From NCBI GenBank assembly GCA_033026295.1, contig CM065170.1, positions 18,114,040 through 18,178,039 of the forward strand: DNA of 64,000 nucleotides, in the 5' to 3' direction. The position numbers and the translations under genes were made by a program. Source of the stretch: Channa striata. Lineage: Eukaryota; Chordata; Actinopteri; Anabantiformes; Channidae. Under the pieces are notes generated by a model that saw only the letters and a program-made list of their open reading frames with translations, made no database searches and had not been told where the DNA came from. Within the stretch, counting starts at the first letter, position 1; every line of letters starts with the position of its first letter. Positions 26,485 to 40,170 of the stretch are shown in pieces.

Positions 26485-27871
26485 CAAGAGTGTCAGCTTT
26501 CTTTAACCACTTTCAGAGCATCATCTAACCTACCAATTGCTTAGACCAGTTTGGCTTCACACACACGCACAAATTCATACAAAAGGGCAGCATGTTTTAA
26601 CAGTTGGCAGCCCTTCGCACACAGAATGGGCCCACCACGAGTGTGAAAGGAAGCACAGAGTCTGGTCTGGATCAGACTACCCTCACTGAACACACACACA
26701 AGCTGACCAGCAGGGTAGAGGGCAGAGGCTTCACACGCTGCCACATAAGCCACCTCCAGATTTTACTACCAGTGACATCTGCTGCTGTAGGTAACACGTG
26801 TGGATACAACACTGATAATACAGCACAATGGTCGGGAATCTGGCCAAGGGATCATCATCTAATCCAATACAACATGCATTCAAGATTAGATTACTGGAAA
26901 GAGCCAATAGAGCAAGTAGCTACTGCAAGTGTCCAATTAGTATATAGACAGTATATTAAGCTATGCAAATTTATCTTATATTGGTTTATTGATATGAGTA
27001 AAATTACCTAGGAGATTCTGAAACTACAATAAGATATCCTGAAGGTTTTCCATGGTCATACAGGAATATGCCGTCACAGAAGATATCCTTGCAGCCTGTG
27101 AACAACTCGTCACTAGCAAATTAAATTTGCAGAGTGCCCCTTTATAAGCAAAGGCTGTGATTAGTTAAAACCATTTAAATGTCCAGTATCTAATCCGAGT
27201 TGGATTGTCTTCACTCATTTCTGTGTTCTTAAAGTATCGTAAGTACTACGTGCTCAGTGAAGCTGTAGAAACAAAATTTGTGAGAGTCTGATATCAGCAG
27301 ATTTTGGATTATAGGAGCCAATTTCTTTAGTGAGAGAAAACCATTACTCAAGTGTGATTGAAAAAGACAAATATCAGTGATACTGAATGTGTAATTAAAC
27401 AGAGCCCAGTGAAGTGTCGCTCAGCAATGGAAAGCAAATCCCACTCTTCTAATCCCACTTTACTATCATCTTAACCCTGGGTCCTGCTGATTTGTTACAC
27501 AACATATACAATAACCCAGATGTACACAAACATGAACTGCATGTTGCAGCTGGTGTGTTGCTCTGGGACAAAAGTGATGTGATGCTTAGGCTCTAGACAA
27601 AAAAGGAAAAGGTGAGTAAAAGGGAAGAGTAAAAAGAAGTTCTGTTCTCTTGATGTTATCTCTATGTCTAAAATTGTAAGAATATAAAAGTAAGTACAAA
27701 ATGTGAGTAAAAGAAAAAATGTTGGACCTAGACACAAAGTTTAAAAAGCAACTAAGCCCTGTGCTGTCCAGTGGAGAAGGTAGTAATCTGGCATAATCTG
27801 ACTAATGTCTACTGTGGAGATTAGTGTCTGGCTTCCTCCAGTCCATACCCAGAGGACAATAACAGGAGGAT

Positions 27872-27874
<3 letters not shown>
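26484..27874. other. Non-coding, nothing recognised
   Basis: The open frame at 26604-27011 has no recognisable motif and starts inside AC-rich DNA; treated as chance. Confidence 0.55.

Positions 27875-27963
<89 letters not shown>
27875..27963. repeat. Long pure (AC)n microsatellite
   Basis: About 44 uninterrupted AC units, the longest perfect dinucleotide run in the window. Confidence 0.98.
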
Positions 27964-27969
<6 letters not shown>

Positions 27970-29621
27970 CTCATAACTCAGAACAGTAGCTTTAATACTG
28001 CAAAAATAAAACACACAAGCACTTAAGGTATCTTCAGTACCAGGGTGCTGAAGCATAATGAGACCTCTGAAGGTCCCCTGGTTGAGCTTTGGGCTAACTC
28101 ACATCCACAACTGTTTGTATGCGTGTTCTCAACCGAGGATGGTAATAAGCAGGCTGCCGTTCGGCTGTGGGCTGGCAGGGGCCGCACCCCAGGTCTCTGC
28201 AAGTTTAATAAGCATCTCATATTAGAGAGGAGCAGTCAGTGGTGCAAGGAGGAGGGTTGGAGGAGCTCAGCCAGTTACAGCCAGCCAGCTGTCCAAGCAG
28301 CTCAACACACGTGGAGTCCTGCTGACAGAGCAATGAGGACTATCCATTTTGAGTGCGCGTCACGCTTTATCAAAAAAGCAAATCCTCTTATTAGATGAAT
28401 CTGAAAAACCCTGTGAGTAAGGCCACAAAATAAATAAATAAATCAATACAAATCTATTACTAGTGTTATTGTTTATTGGCAACAATGAGAAGTATGAATG
28501 GAAATGATGGTAAGCAGTGAGAAAAGTGGAATGGCCTATATCTGATATATATTTCAGTTTGAGTAAAATTTATATTACAGATATACAGGAACAGTGGCGA
28601 AGGGTGATGTGTGTGTTTTAGGGTGGTGGAGTCCTCTTTTATATTTGTAAAATTCTAGCTTTCTTTTATATCGCCAGTGAGCATTTATAGACACTGAAAC
28701 ATTTCTACATTTCTAATTAAGCTTACAGAAGTTACTGGCGTCTGACAGCGCTGACAGTGACACACAGCTGTTCACAAACAGAGCGACAGAGCAAGTTGTT
28801 GCACCGTGCACAGGTCTGCAGACTGAAACGATTCCATCAAAGTCGGGGAAAAACTGCACACCAAAAAATAAACGGCGGCCAGCGGCAGATCTGTGCCGTT
28901 AACAACACTCACTCATTCACTGGTCAGACCCTGTGGAGATGATCGTTACAGCATGTGACAGACATGGCACCGTGGCACAGGGCTAGAAACTCACATGCAA
29001 TCAGGGAAATCTGGCTAGGACCCAGTTGTGTCCTCCAGGGTAGGCTCCTTTATTTCTCACCTGGCCTGAATAGGCTCATTAGATGGATAATAGGGGAGGT
29101 GAGAGTAGGGCACCATTATAGGAATGAAACGATCGCGAGTTTTAACACCATTCGTCCCCGTAAGAGGGGATCATGAGATGTACTCGAGCCTCCTTAGTGG
29201 ATGTGCAAAGTGGTCAGACTATTTCTGGGCTGGGAATACTGGAGATGGATCATATACAGTACATGCAGCAAGGAGTAATCTGGTTTCTCCTCTATCGCTG
29301 TCTGATTTTGGAAGCGTAATTTTCAACTTTTTTTCCTGTTGTTCACTGTCACTGTAGAGACACTGCTGCGTTGTTCCACAGCACCAACTGAAAAATCTAA
29401 AGGGGACAGCAACTTATTTAGACTTATGCAATGCACTGTGTTGATTAAACTTCGTTTTATGTTAAAAATAAGGCGGCAATGCCCCGTTAATGATCTCCTG
29501 TTCCCATGTGCAATTTTTTTTTAATGCACATGTGTTGTTGCAGAAAGCCTATTAGAATCCAGGTTGTTGGCAGGTAGATGGCACAGAAATCAGGATTTTC
29601 TGTCATAAATGTCCCTGGGAA
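27964..29621. other. Non-coding, no gene recognised
   Basis: The plus-strand frame 28045-28398 (117 codons) lacks family features. Short AAAT-type run at about 28427-28445. Confidence 0.5.
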
Positions 29622-29706
29622 AATTAGGTTTCCCTACTTCCATACCCCAATATCAAAAACCAGGTATCCCAATTACATGACATATTGAAGTCCATGTGAA
29701 CATATG
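29622..29706 (+). repeat. GGTTTCCCTA dispersed repeat, copy A
   Basis: Contains GGTTTCCCTACTTCCATACCC, AAAACCAGGTATCCC, TTACATGACA and TCCATGTGAACA. The same blocks recur in order and orientation at 30935-31042. It ends exactly where the Tc1-like fragment starts. Confidence 0.55.
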
Positions 29707-30172
29707 CAGCGCCTTGCAAAAGAATTCATGCCACTTAAATTCTGAACTTTTTGTCATGTTATAACCACAAATGTAAATGTATTTTATTGCAATTGGGTGT
29801 GTCAGGCCAACACAAAGTGGCACATAATTGTAAAGTGGAAGGAAAACGATTTATGGTTTTCTAGATTTCAGATAAATATCTTAAAAATGTGGAGAGCATA
29901 CAGCCTCCCTGTATCAATACTTTCTAGAAGCACCTTTCGCTGCAATTACAGCTGTAAGAGAGTGAAATTTTGCACACTTTCCAAAATAGCTCAAGCTCAA
30001 GCTCAATCAGGTTGGATAGAGAGAGTCTGTGAACAGCAGTTTCCAAGTCTTGTCACAGATCCTCATTTCGGTTTAGGTCAGGACTTTGACTGGACCATTC
30101 TAAAATCATAAATATGCTTTGATCTAAACCATTACACTGCAGCTCTGGCTGGATGTTAAGGTGGTTGTTCTA
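29707..30172. mobile_element. Tc1-like DNA transposon fragment (terminal part only)
   Basis: Starts CAGCGCCTTGCAAAAGAATTC, the kind of end found on a widespread teleost Tc1-type element, followed by GTCATGTTATAACCACAAA, CCAACACAAAGTGGCACATA, CACCTTTCGCTGCAATTACA and CAGGACTTTGACTGGACCATTC. The transposase-coding part is missing beyond about 30172 and the other terminal repeat is absent, so it is a truncated, immobile copy. Confidence 0.65.
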
Positions 30173-30934
30173 CATTTAATCTATACTACATATAATACAT
30201 ACAACTTTCTTTTAATTACCTACGACAACAAGGATTAGAAAGAGATGGAAAAAGGGCAAATAAGTGATACTGGTGAAATGCAGCATAAAATTTAGTATGA
30301 ACTGCATTTAGCCCTAACCCCCACATTTAGCACAGCTGTGGACTGAAAGTCTGTCTCTCTGACCGTCTCTCTGCACAACCATTGTCCACAGTAACAAAGA
30401 TGGAGAGCTCTGTCATGGGTTGCTTCATAATGGAGGCCGAATGAGCCGGGACAATGTTTTCCAACTTGCTCTTTGTGCTCTGCCCTTTCTTTCCCGTTTT
30501 GCCCTCTCTCCATCTTCCTTGAAGCCATGACTTATACGAGTAAATGACCACTAAATATACAGCTAGGCTACAACTGGTTGAGCAATTTGGAAGCATTGTT
30601 GCGTTGCCAGGATGTCCACTTCTGATGACTTAAGAATTTTTTTCATTTATTGACCGTTGTTGGGGGGAGAGAGGGGGGTTGTCTACAATTATCACTATTA
30701 CTATCTGTGGCACTTTCAGTACCCAAAGTACTGGAAATGTGCATATATATGCAGCAGAGCAGTAACCTGATTTCTGCTCCACCTCAAACTTATTTTTGAA
30801 GCACACACTAAGCTGTGTTTTCCTGTCTGTAGCCATGACTTAAACAAATGCACAGTTAGAGACAGCTGATTAGAAACCTGGGGACACATATACAGGGCAG
30901 AGAAGACTGTGTCTCACAAAAATTCTAGTTAGGG
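30173..30934. other. Non-coding, nothing recognised
   Basis: No gene or named repeat seen; minus-strand frames at 30292-30596 overlap one another and lack features. Confidence 0.55.
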
Positions 30935-31042
30935 AAACCAGGTTTCCCTAATTTCTACCCCGATCTCGAAAACCAGCTTTCCCCTTTTACATGACACTTC
31001 AGGAACCAGTTACATGGTTACTCAAATCCATGTAAACGTTCT
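30935..31042 (+). repeat. GGTTTCCCTA dispersed repeat, copy B
   Basis: Same block order as copy A at 29622 (GGTTTCCCTAATTTCTACCCC, AAAACCAGCTTTCCCC, TTTACATGACA, AATCCATGTAAACG), about 1.3 kb away in the same orientation, with an extra segment in the middle. Confidence 0.55.
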
Positions 31043-33341
31043 GACACTCCGTGTGGCCATTTGGAACTTCTATTAAAAAGTTACAAGAGAATGTGAAGCA
31101 GATGCAGAAAAGACTGCTGTGGCAATTTATTTACTAATTTAATACACATCTTGCCTAAAAAAAATACATTACTGTAAGTAACTACAATGTGAAATTCAGT
31201 AATTACAAGTCAGATGTAATCTTGCTTACAAGCTGAGTTCCACTTATAAAAAAAAGGCATAAAAATCTATGCATTCTGTTTTGCCCAGGCAAGCCTCTCC
31301 CTGCTCTGCCACACTGCCCACTGCTTCACGTAGCTGGCATTATAAAATTATTAAAACACGAGCCACATGGGTGTATAAAAAGGTTTTGGATTTTTCTGAT
31401 GAAGGTAACAACTGAAACAAGAATAATGTCATTACAGTTTGACAAATTACTGACAATTATGTGGGTAGTCACACAGTAAGTACTTTACAAAAGAATTCTG
31501 CTCCGTCCTGTGACCCAGAATTGTTATGCCTGTAAATTATTAGCCTTAAAGGAGGTTGAAAGAGGGAGGCTGCCAGTTCATACAGTAGTATTTAGGTGGC
31601 AGTGATAAGCAAAAAAAGACTTAAAAATATCCCCATTTGTCAACTGTTACCTTTTCTATGGAAAATAACAGAATCGATACAAGTAGAATGACAGTGTATC
31701 ATACTGCAATCAAGTCAAAAATTTTGTCTGTAGGAAAACATGCTCACGTCATCATTAGCTCTAGAAATATGATGCATAATGACACACACAAAGTCAAAAT
31801 GAATGCATTACAATGGCAATGCAATGATCATCCTACTTTTGTGTAATTATACCAATAAAGTAAATGCCCAGCACTAGCAAACAGGCGTGTGTACAGTGAC
31901 CTGACAGAAGGCTCATACAGTGAGCAGCCACACTGAGCAATAATAAACCCTTAGTAAGATATCTGCTTTACAGTTCTCTGTTGCTTCACTCCTTTTTAAC
32001 AAAGGAATGAAATGTTGAAATGATTCTAACTGATTATTATCCATTTCCGTCCTGACTTAAATATACCTTCCACAATCTGAGATTAGCCGAATTACAGAGA
32101 GAAAATGTGCAAAGAAGAAAATCACTCTTGCCATTTTCCTATTGATTTTCAGTTTTCAGTTCTAATCTACTTAGTGCCTTGGCCACATACACAGCTTTTT
32201 TTTTTTTACAGCATCAATTTTGCAGGAAGGATGTGAAGCAAAAGGCAAGAATGGTGCAATGTCAGTACACCTTTTATCAAAACTGTGGGAGAGTACATGC
32301 TAATCATGTCATTTTGACAGAGTGAGACTAATTACACCTCTATCACTGCAATCAGGACATTTACATGAAGAAGGACTTTTTCCACAACAGAGGTGGCACA
32401 GTAGGAAATGAAAATTATCACTTAATTTTATTAGGATGTATCAATATATTATTATACATTGGTTTACCTGGACACAACAGAACAGAGTTGAATAGAATTT
32501 ATTCATCAATTAATTGTATAACTAAGGTGTATTTATAATTAATATCAATTAATATGATGTCCTTGTTTTGCTTATTTACTTTGTATGAGACCATCAGTTG
32601 TGTTGGTCACAACTCAAGACACACACTTGAACTAGTCTAGTAACACAGATAATGGCAAGAAATGCTCAGCAAAGTAAGGACAAACTGTGCTCCATCATTT
32701 CATGAAGACATAGTCCGTTTTAACAACTCTGACCTTGTTTACACTTTATTTTAAAAATCCTCTTGGGCAATCCCATCACATATCACTGTCCTCCATCATG
32801 CTCTCACCCACCGTGTCCTACACTGATGACACATCTGCATTAACAGATCCATGAGACTAGTGTTTTCATTGATCCGATTAAAATCTTTCTTAGTGTTCTT
32901 TAAAATTTGCACTTAACACTTCTAAAACAAAGGCATATGGGGTTTTAAAAAGTGTGTTTTTGATGTGCTGGGGCAAGAAACACTTTGTTGAAACCTGCTT
33001 TCACAAGGACCAACCTCAGATGATTTGGGATGATATGGTCCAAAATGTTCAGCACTTTTTAGACCGGCTTCAACACCGTTAGAAAAAGTGATTTCCTCAT
33101 AAAGCTGTTTAAGAGAGTGCAAAACTATACTTATCTCTACTATGAAAGCAAAAAGCTCTCTACTTTCATCTGTGATATTTCAGTTTGATTCTTTTCAGTG
33201 TTAATTTCATTATAGAATGAGAAACTCAAAAAGAAAAAGCAATAAATAATCAAATGTGCCAAACACCTTGCTAAATATCTGTTTGCACATAAAACAGGAT
33301 TGAAGTTCTGCCGTTGTGAGCAAGCACAATTGCTTGGGTTT
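31043..33341. other. Non-coding, nothing recognised
   Basis: AT-rich; no gene or repeat family identified. Confidence 0.55.
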
Positions 33342-33580
33342 AAATGGTGAATGGTCTACACTAATATAGGGCTTACACGGCTTGTTATTTATCCATTCGC
33401 ACTCACAATCACACACACACACACTGACGGAACAGCTGACCAACATTCACCAGGAGCAGCTAAGTGGGGGTTCAGTGTCTTGCTCAAGGACACTTCAACA
33501 TGTGACTGCAGGAGCTGGGGATCAAACCAACAACTTTAGGATTGGTGGGCAACCGCTCTCCCTATGCGCCACAGTTGTTT
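33342..33580 (-). repeat. tRNA-derived SINE (copy 2)
   Basis: Reverse complement shows ACTGTGGCGCATAGGGAG, B-box-like GGTTTGATCCCC (33517-33528), AAGTGTCCTTGAGCAAGACA and a tail GTAGACCATTCACCATTTA. It shares block order with the SINE at 25851 but is more diverged. A short (CA)n has grown inside it (about 33410-33423). Confidence 0.8.
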
Positions 33581-34105
33581 CAATTAAGACTTGTTTACTA
33601 CAAGGGATGCAACCAAATGTATTGTCTAGAACACTCGCTTGCAATTGGGCAAACCCCATGGAGGAAAAGCCCCTAGAAATAAGTGGACTGAGTTGTGTGT
33701 CAAGAATCAACATTTTTGCGATTTTTCATCTCTCACTACTTTTTCATATAAATCCACAATGAAAACTAAAAGAAGGAGGGATGAAAACTACATTAGTGTT
33801 ACATTACCTTTCCCTCCACTGCCATCATTGCATGCTGACCAACAGAGCTGAAACGTTATAAACATAATTTTACAAGCAGACAAGTGAGGTGGGGGAAAGG
33901 GCATACAGCAATACACAAGGGAGATGTTACCAGGACAGAGCAGAGAAATGCACATTCAGGAGCTGTCGTGGCTCATCATGCTGGCCTGGACTCCTGCTGG
34001 CAGATCACACAGATGAGTGCACCGTGGGAATGCAGCTGGTCAGAGATGCGCTTAGTGACAAGCAACACTTACTGTTAACTTACACTGTCCAGAGCACTCA
34101 GAGGA
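33581..34105. other. Non-coding, nothing recognised
   Basis: No gene or repeat family seen. Confidence 0.55.

Positions 34106-34156
<51 letters not shown>
34106..34156. repeat. (AC)n microsatellite
   Basis: About 25 perfect AC units. Confidence 0.95.
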
Positions 34157-34158
<2 letters not shown>

Positions 34159-34903
34159 AAACATACAGATGCAAACACGCTGGCCTATAATATACACGGC
34201 AGAGGTTCAGGAGCGGAGTAAGAAAGAGATTGTTGGTTAAAATTATAAGACACCTCACAAAATGATTTGCGGAAGAATATCCAAATGATTCTTTATGAAA
34301 ATGACGCTGAGTTTTAAATGAATACATAGACAAAATAAATATGTGTGTGTGAATTAGTATTCAACTGAGAAGAGAGATTCGTGCCAATATCGAGCCCTGC
34401 TTATGCCAGTTGGTGATCAGATTGACCATCAGATAACAACCCGTTTATGCTCCCTTTCCCATCGACAGTCCTGAGCGTGCTGTGCATAATGACTAAAGTA
34501 CCTGACTACTGCTGGATCGGAGCCAGTGTGTGTCCACTCACTGGCCACATTAGTTGTTGCCATTCAACAAAGTCAGAATGATTCCCGCCCAAGCAGGTCA
34601 GAGTATGCTTTAAAATATCGATATGAGAATTTCACATTTACAAGGTGTTTCGGGAGAAAATTAATCCAGGTCACACCTTTCTAATTATATCAACCAAACT
34701 TTTAGATTTATTGGGTCTGCTACCAAAACTTTGTTGTGTATGTGCATACTCATTAGTAAGAGATGTATCAGAGCTAACGCTGCATCAAGAGCAGACACCG
34801 TGCAGCAGGTTTATGGCATTCCATTTTTAAATGATTTCAGTGGCAGGATGTTCAACAATTCCACAGGATGGTGAGGGCCGCAACTCACAATTCATACACA
34901 CAA
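34157..34903. other. Non-coding, nothing recognised
   Basis: No gene or repeat family seen. Confidence 0.55.
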
Positions 34904-35469
34904 CCAATGTTCCCTCTAATTTGTCATGTGTCTGGGCAAACACACACTGCCTGAGCGGCCTCTTGGACCACCGTGAGCAACATCAGACGTGTGCACTGTG
35001 GTCACGCCAGCATCACATCCATCCAAGTTACGTGGCTTATTAAAAGAATCAAAATACAGGATTTGCATATCTGTTAGAATACTTTAGCCCACTTACAATG
35101 AAAATTACAAAAATGTTGTTTATGACCTGTGTAGTGAGGGGATGTGCCACTGCCCATTCGTTTTGCCATTATTTTAAAGGGTCAACATACGCAGCACTTA
35201 GCATCATTACCGTGTCTTCACTCCACATTGGCCACACCACTATGCCAGCTGAAACACTGGTGGTCGTAGCCTGTTAATGGCGTAAGTGCGTATGTGAATC
35301 TGGAGCAGCCAGTCATCGGTCACTCGCTGACTCACACTGCAAAATAGTACAGAATGAATTCTTACGTCCTTATTTTGTTTTCAATTCAGGTTGGATTTTT
35401 TTTTTTTTTTTTGTGCAGCGCAGATTTTATGTGTGCGGAGACCTTGTCAGCAGTGCACACAACCCTCTT
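34904..35469. mobile_element. Probable non-autonomous DNA transposon
   Basis: Begins CAATGTTCCCTCTAATTTG and contains CACTGCCTGAGCGGCC, GTGAGGGGATGTGCCACTGC, GCATCATTACCGTGTCTTCAC, TAATGGCGTAAGTGCG and GTGCAGCGCAGATTTTATG, blocks I associate with a mid-repetitive fish element of similar length. The right end is degraded, so inverted repeats cannot be matched. Internal T17-18 run at about 35394-35412. Confidence 0.45.
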
Positions 35470-38400
35470 GTCAGTCACATACAGTGGCATAAATACTCAG
35501 AGCTTTGCAAATACCAGTTTCCTTCAGCAGTCTAGTCTGCAACCTTTCCATCTGACACCGATATTGTTCTCACTTGTATATTAAATTACTGCCAGTATAG
35601 CATATTTTCTCAAATTTTCTCTCAGTGCTGAATCAGCATGACGCCACTAATGCTTTGTTTGATTTCAGTGAGGAGGACAGAGAGTGATCTTGGATAAAAG
35701 AGATGATTTGACAAAGACTGCTGGAGGGAAAACAGAAAGATCATTAGGACCAGAGTGAGAGATAAACACTTTTTCAATGCAAATTTTATTAAACTAAAAA
35801 AATTAAACAGGCCATTCAAGATATCTAAATAATCAGATCAGATGCCCCAAAGTCCAGCCTTGTTGTACACAGATCAGTGCAGGGACATCATAGCAGGCTT
35901 TAAACTTTAACAAAGCTAGTGTTATGATAACATTAATCATATAATAATCATAATTGTGTGAATAAAAATCGAATTTTAAAGGAAACATGCAGTAGACCAA
36001 TCAATACATCATAGCAAATTTCACATCAAAACTGATAAATGACACGGAAAAGCAGCTTTTAAACTTAAGATGTGAGGACTAAATTTGTTTGCAATTTAAA
36101 GAAGCTCAATATCCCAAATTATAAATCAAGAGGGCAGATTATAAATTATAAATCAAGAGGGCAGATATGAGAGCAAATCAAGACATTTTCAGACCCTGGT
36201 ACTTATCCACTTATCCACAATGATTCATCACAAAAAGACAAGGGAAAAGCAAATTGTTAATTTAAAGTGGCCAAAACAAGTATATGTACAAACGCATGAC
36301 AAGTTGTGTAGTTGTAGCCTAAATAATGCAGAAGTTGCCAGTTTGAATGACAACGTGAACAAGGACATGGGGTATGAAAAAACCGAAAGAGTAACACTGA
36401 GCTGGTCTTCTTACAAGATTGACATCCTTACGTGTCGCCAACAGTTTGTCTTTGATACTACGACTGCATCCTTATGTTAAACACGGTTTATCTAATATAA
36501 CCTAGAACACAATTAGACTTTAAGAAATCCAGGCCAACATGCACAGTCCTTCCATGCAACACATTCCATAGTTCAGCAGTGACTCATATGAAACAGCAGT
36601 TCCTCTAATCTAAATCAAGAAGCTGTTTTTCAAGTGTATTATGGATCCATTTCAACTACGGCAGGGTGACACTCCCAGCTTTTTACTTGCTGCTGTCAGA
36701 GCAAAGTATCTCTGTCTGAAAATACACACAACAAATGTTGCAGCTAGTTAATCTTGTAAGTAAATGTTAAAGTAAATTTTGCTTTTTTTCACTGATATTG
36801 AATTAGCTTCTCTTGGTTCTTGTTTGACTTGTACATGTAAATAACTCCCATTAAACCTCCTCTGACTTCCCTACATTAAAATACCGCTCTACTTCTATCT
36901 ACTTCTGAAACTTCAGTTTTCATTGTGACATCTTGTTCCTCACACTACGGCGTTTGGAATCCACGCTCGACCTGTTTTTCCAGAGCTCCTACTGATGACG
37001 ACATCTGAACTCCCAATAATGAAGAACACTTCCAGGTGATGTCATCTGGAGCAGTTTTTCAGCTAGAAGCACAGGATTATTCTAATATTGGGAAGCCAGA
37101 GGGAAATGTATTAATGTACATTTACACAATGAACTAAAGTGTTGTTGAAAATTGGTGAAGCCGCCCTTTATGTTAAGTCAGTTTACAACTTGTAAAGGAA
37201 TTCAATTAGATTTAGTTTAGTCTCATTGCATTTTGGAAATTTTGGAAAAAGCGAAGGCAGTGCATTTTGGGTCCCATTAGTTAAAGTTTACTCAGGCCAA
37301 GGTGAAATTTGTGTACAAGTGTGTTTCTCAAAGAGAGACAGTAATAGCTACCAAGAAAGACCGTCATGCAAGAGCTATCATCAGCTGAGTATTCTGGATA
37401 TAGCAATGATGTGTTAACGGGGCGTGTGCTTACGTTAAAAGAAGTAACTTTAGAACATTGTTTCCATCTTTCTCTACTATTTCACAAAGCAGATAGATTT
37501 AGATTCTCGTATTTTGACTGCAGTGGCTGATCGCAGCTTGTGGCAACACTTAAAGCTCAAAGTCGTGCTATTCACTTTAGTGACTCTCCAGGGACAAGTG
37601 TTCCTGTATCTGCCTGCCTGCTTCACACACAAGCTGTGATTACTTTCCTCACAGGGTTGACTTTACCTCTGCAAACACTCGGTCAGCAGAAGGCTGAAAC
37701 ATAAGATGTGAGGGACGAAACCGCTCTGGAAATAAATGGAAATCTGGATTGGAGAAATCCTTGCAAAGCAGCCCTTTTTGGAATTGATTGGGGGAGAGAG
37801 ATTAAGGATGAATTGGCAGAAAGAAGCTGCAGAGGGAGGAGAGGAGTTTGGGGGATGAGGAGTTGCAAAGAGCAAATGGTGGCAGGGAGCCAGCTCAGAT
37901 CAAAATGTCCCCAAAAAAAACTACCATGAAAACTACTGGGACGTAATAATTTATTTGAGAGAATGAAGTTATTTTTCTAAATAACATGGCATAGCTAAAT
38001 TTACCCTGAATACATTCTGAATTGAATTATAAAAAATATTAAGACACTTTACGGGTTGACTTGACAAGTCTTTCGGGCAACCTTTAAGTCTCCCAGCTGA
38101 TGATTCAGTTTTAATCACTTCTTTCTGATATATCATGACTTATTCAAGATTACGGTCACAGTCAGAGGTATAACATGACATCTGTGCAGTTTAACAGCAG
38201 ATCTGGAAAGAAACTTTAGTCAGTCAGGTTAGTCCCTGCTCACAGACAGCGACAATATGAAAAATGCTATTATGTCAGATCTATAAACTTGATAATCCAT
38301 TCAAAATGTTTTCAAAAGAAATTTCATTCACATCAAATGAGATCATTTGTCCATTCTGGACACAGCATCAGCTCATGTAATCTCATCATTTGTATAATAA

Positions 38401-40028
38401 AAAAGGAAGCAAGGACGGAAGAAAGTCAGTCAGCCAGTCAGTCAGTTTGGACGGTCTTTTAGGACACGGCACACTTTATTGGATTATAGGACAAAAGCAA
38501 GCAGTGTTACTGAAGAAATTTGAAGGCCCATGTTTTGCTGTACTGCTATTTAAGCTAATTTTCGATCTTCTTTTAAATCTATATAATAGAAAAGGTTCAG
38601 ATCTTAATGTGGGGAGGTGCTATCGAATCATACCTTAAAGTCAAAATCACAGGGAGGTACTGGCAGAAGTGCAAAGATATTTATATCTAAAAGTTTTTAA
38701 GCGGCGCTCACCATTCTAACCAACCACATTTTGTAAATTTCTGCATGATTTGTATAATTTGTGGCATTCTTCTTTATTTTAATTTGATTATAAATAATAT
38801 GTGATGGGTTGCTCAAAGCCTGGAGGACCAAAACAGATGACAGAAGAGCACAAATGAGCCGGAAGATTATGAGCTGGGAATTTTAGGTTTGTTAAATAAT
38901 AGTTTTGCTTTAAATGAGAACTACATAGGTCTGCAAAATGGTAATAAAGTTAGAATTTCTACTAGATACAGATAAAATGATGCAGATCAAATTTTTTAGT
39001 TCAATCTAGTATCAAATTTCAAATGAACTGTGGCTGAACTTTACAGCTGCACCTGTTCTGTATGACATCTGCAAAAAATGTTAGTGTTATACGATTACTT
39101 GTGACTGAGACTACACAGTGTACAAAAGGTCTCCTTTGTAGAGTTTGTGGAATGAAAAAATTATAAGCATCTAAATCATCTAAATCCATGGATTCTAATT
39201 TATGCAGTCAGTCTCTGCCAGGAGCTAATGCTAGGCTAACAGCTGTGTGCAGATATCAAGCCAACGTCCACATAAAAAGGGCAGATAAATTATTAAGGAA
39301 ACTTTTAGTTTCGGCTCTTATTGTCTTGCATATGTAGGCCTAAATAATAATGATTTTGCTCACTTGCTGAATGAAGGAAAAAAAGAGAAGCTCCTTATGT
39401 AACATTCAGATTTATTAAAGGTAAAAGAATCAATGAGAATGGAACAATCACACCTACTTCTGCGTAATAATATTACAGTTACATGATCTATAATGCCTTG
39501 TGTACAGTCCATCAACAACATTACTTAGTCCCTCCTATGTTTTTTGGCATCTCATTCTATGTTTAGACTCAATAAATCTCAAGAAATGACTTAGGTCATT
39601 GACTGTATGTTAACTTTTTCAAATAATCAAATTTATTCTGATTTCAATTTACCCTTAGGCTTACCCCAGTAATGCCTGAAAACATGCACGTGCAGTCCAC
39701 ACTGAAGTCCACGGTGACTGGAGGTCTTTTTCTACACATCAACAGTTTCCCAGTGCTGCAGTTGGAGAGATAAAAAACATTCCAAGCTGGATGTAGCCCA
39801 GCCTCAACGCCTGTCTTTCATCTGCGGTGTGAACCTGCAGAGCCTGGGCATCACAAAGCCTTTCAGCAAATGTCAAGGGTTGTTACCATGACATTTCACA
39901 GCTCTGTCATCCTGACTATGCTGCTTATCAAACAGTCAGAGATAAGCTGACATTAGTGTTATGTGCAAACCTACCAGATACAGGGATACCGTCATTATAT
40001 GAGGGCCATTATAGCCATTCAGTCATGC
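35470..40028. other. Non-coding, no gene recognised
   Basis: AT-rich with a 27-bp tandem duplication (36116-36169) and a short AGTC-repeat near 38425-38448. No coding or named repeat support. Confidence 0.5.
36116..36169. repeat. 27-bp tandem duplication
   Basis: Two adjacent, nearly identical copies (36116-36142 and 36143-36169) of a unit reading AAATTATAAATCAAGAGGGC followed by AGATTAT. Confidence 0.9.
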
Positions 40029-40170
40029 ACCCATCCATTATTTAAACCGCTAATTTTGTTATAGGCTGTGAGGGTGCGGTGCACACCTACCTTGGAGCTG
40101 GAGGTGTGCACACTGCAAGTACCCATCCCATCTTTCTATCCATCTCTACATTGACAATTACATGTAAACC
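40029..40170 (+). repeat. Dispersed repeat fragment (CACCCATCCATT..ACCGCTAA)
   Basis: Opens ACCCATCCATTATTTAAACCGC and continues with GGCTGTGAGGGTGCGGTG, a diverged copy of the family at 16453 and 62237. Confidence 0.45.

Noticed and set aside
27741..28056. Frames encoding poly-(Cys-Val) and poly-(His-Thr)
   Set aside because: Translation of the AC microsatellite.
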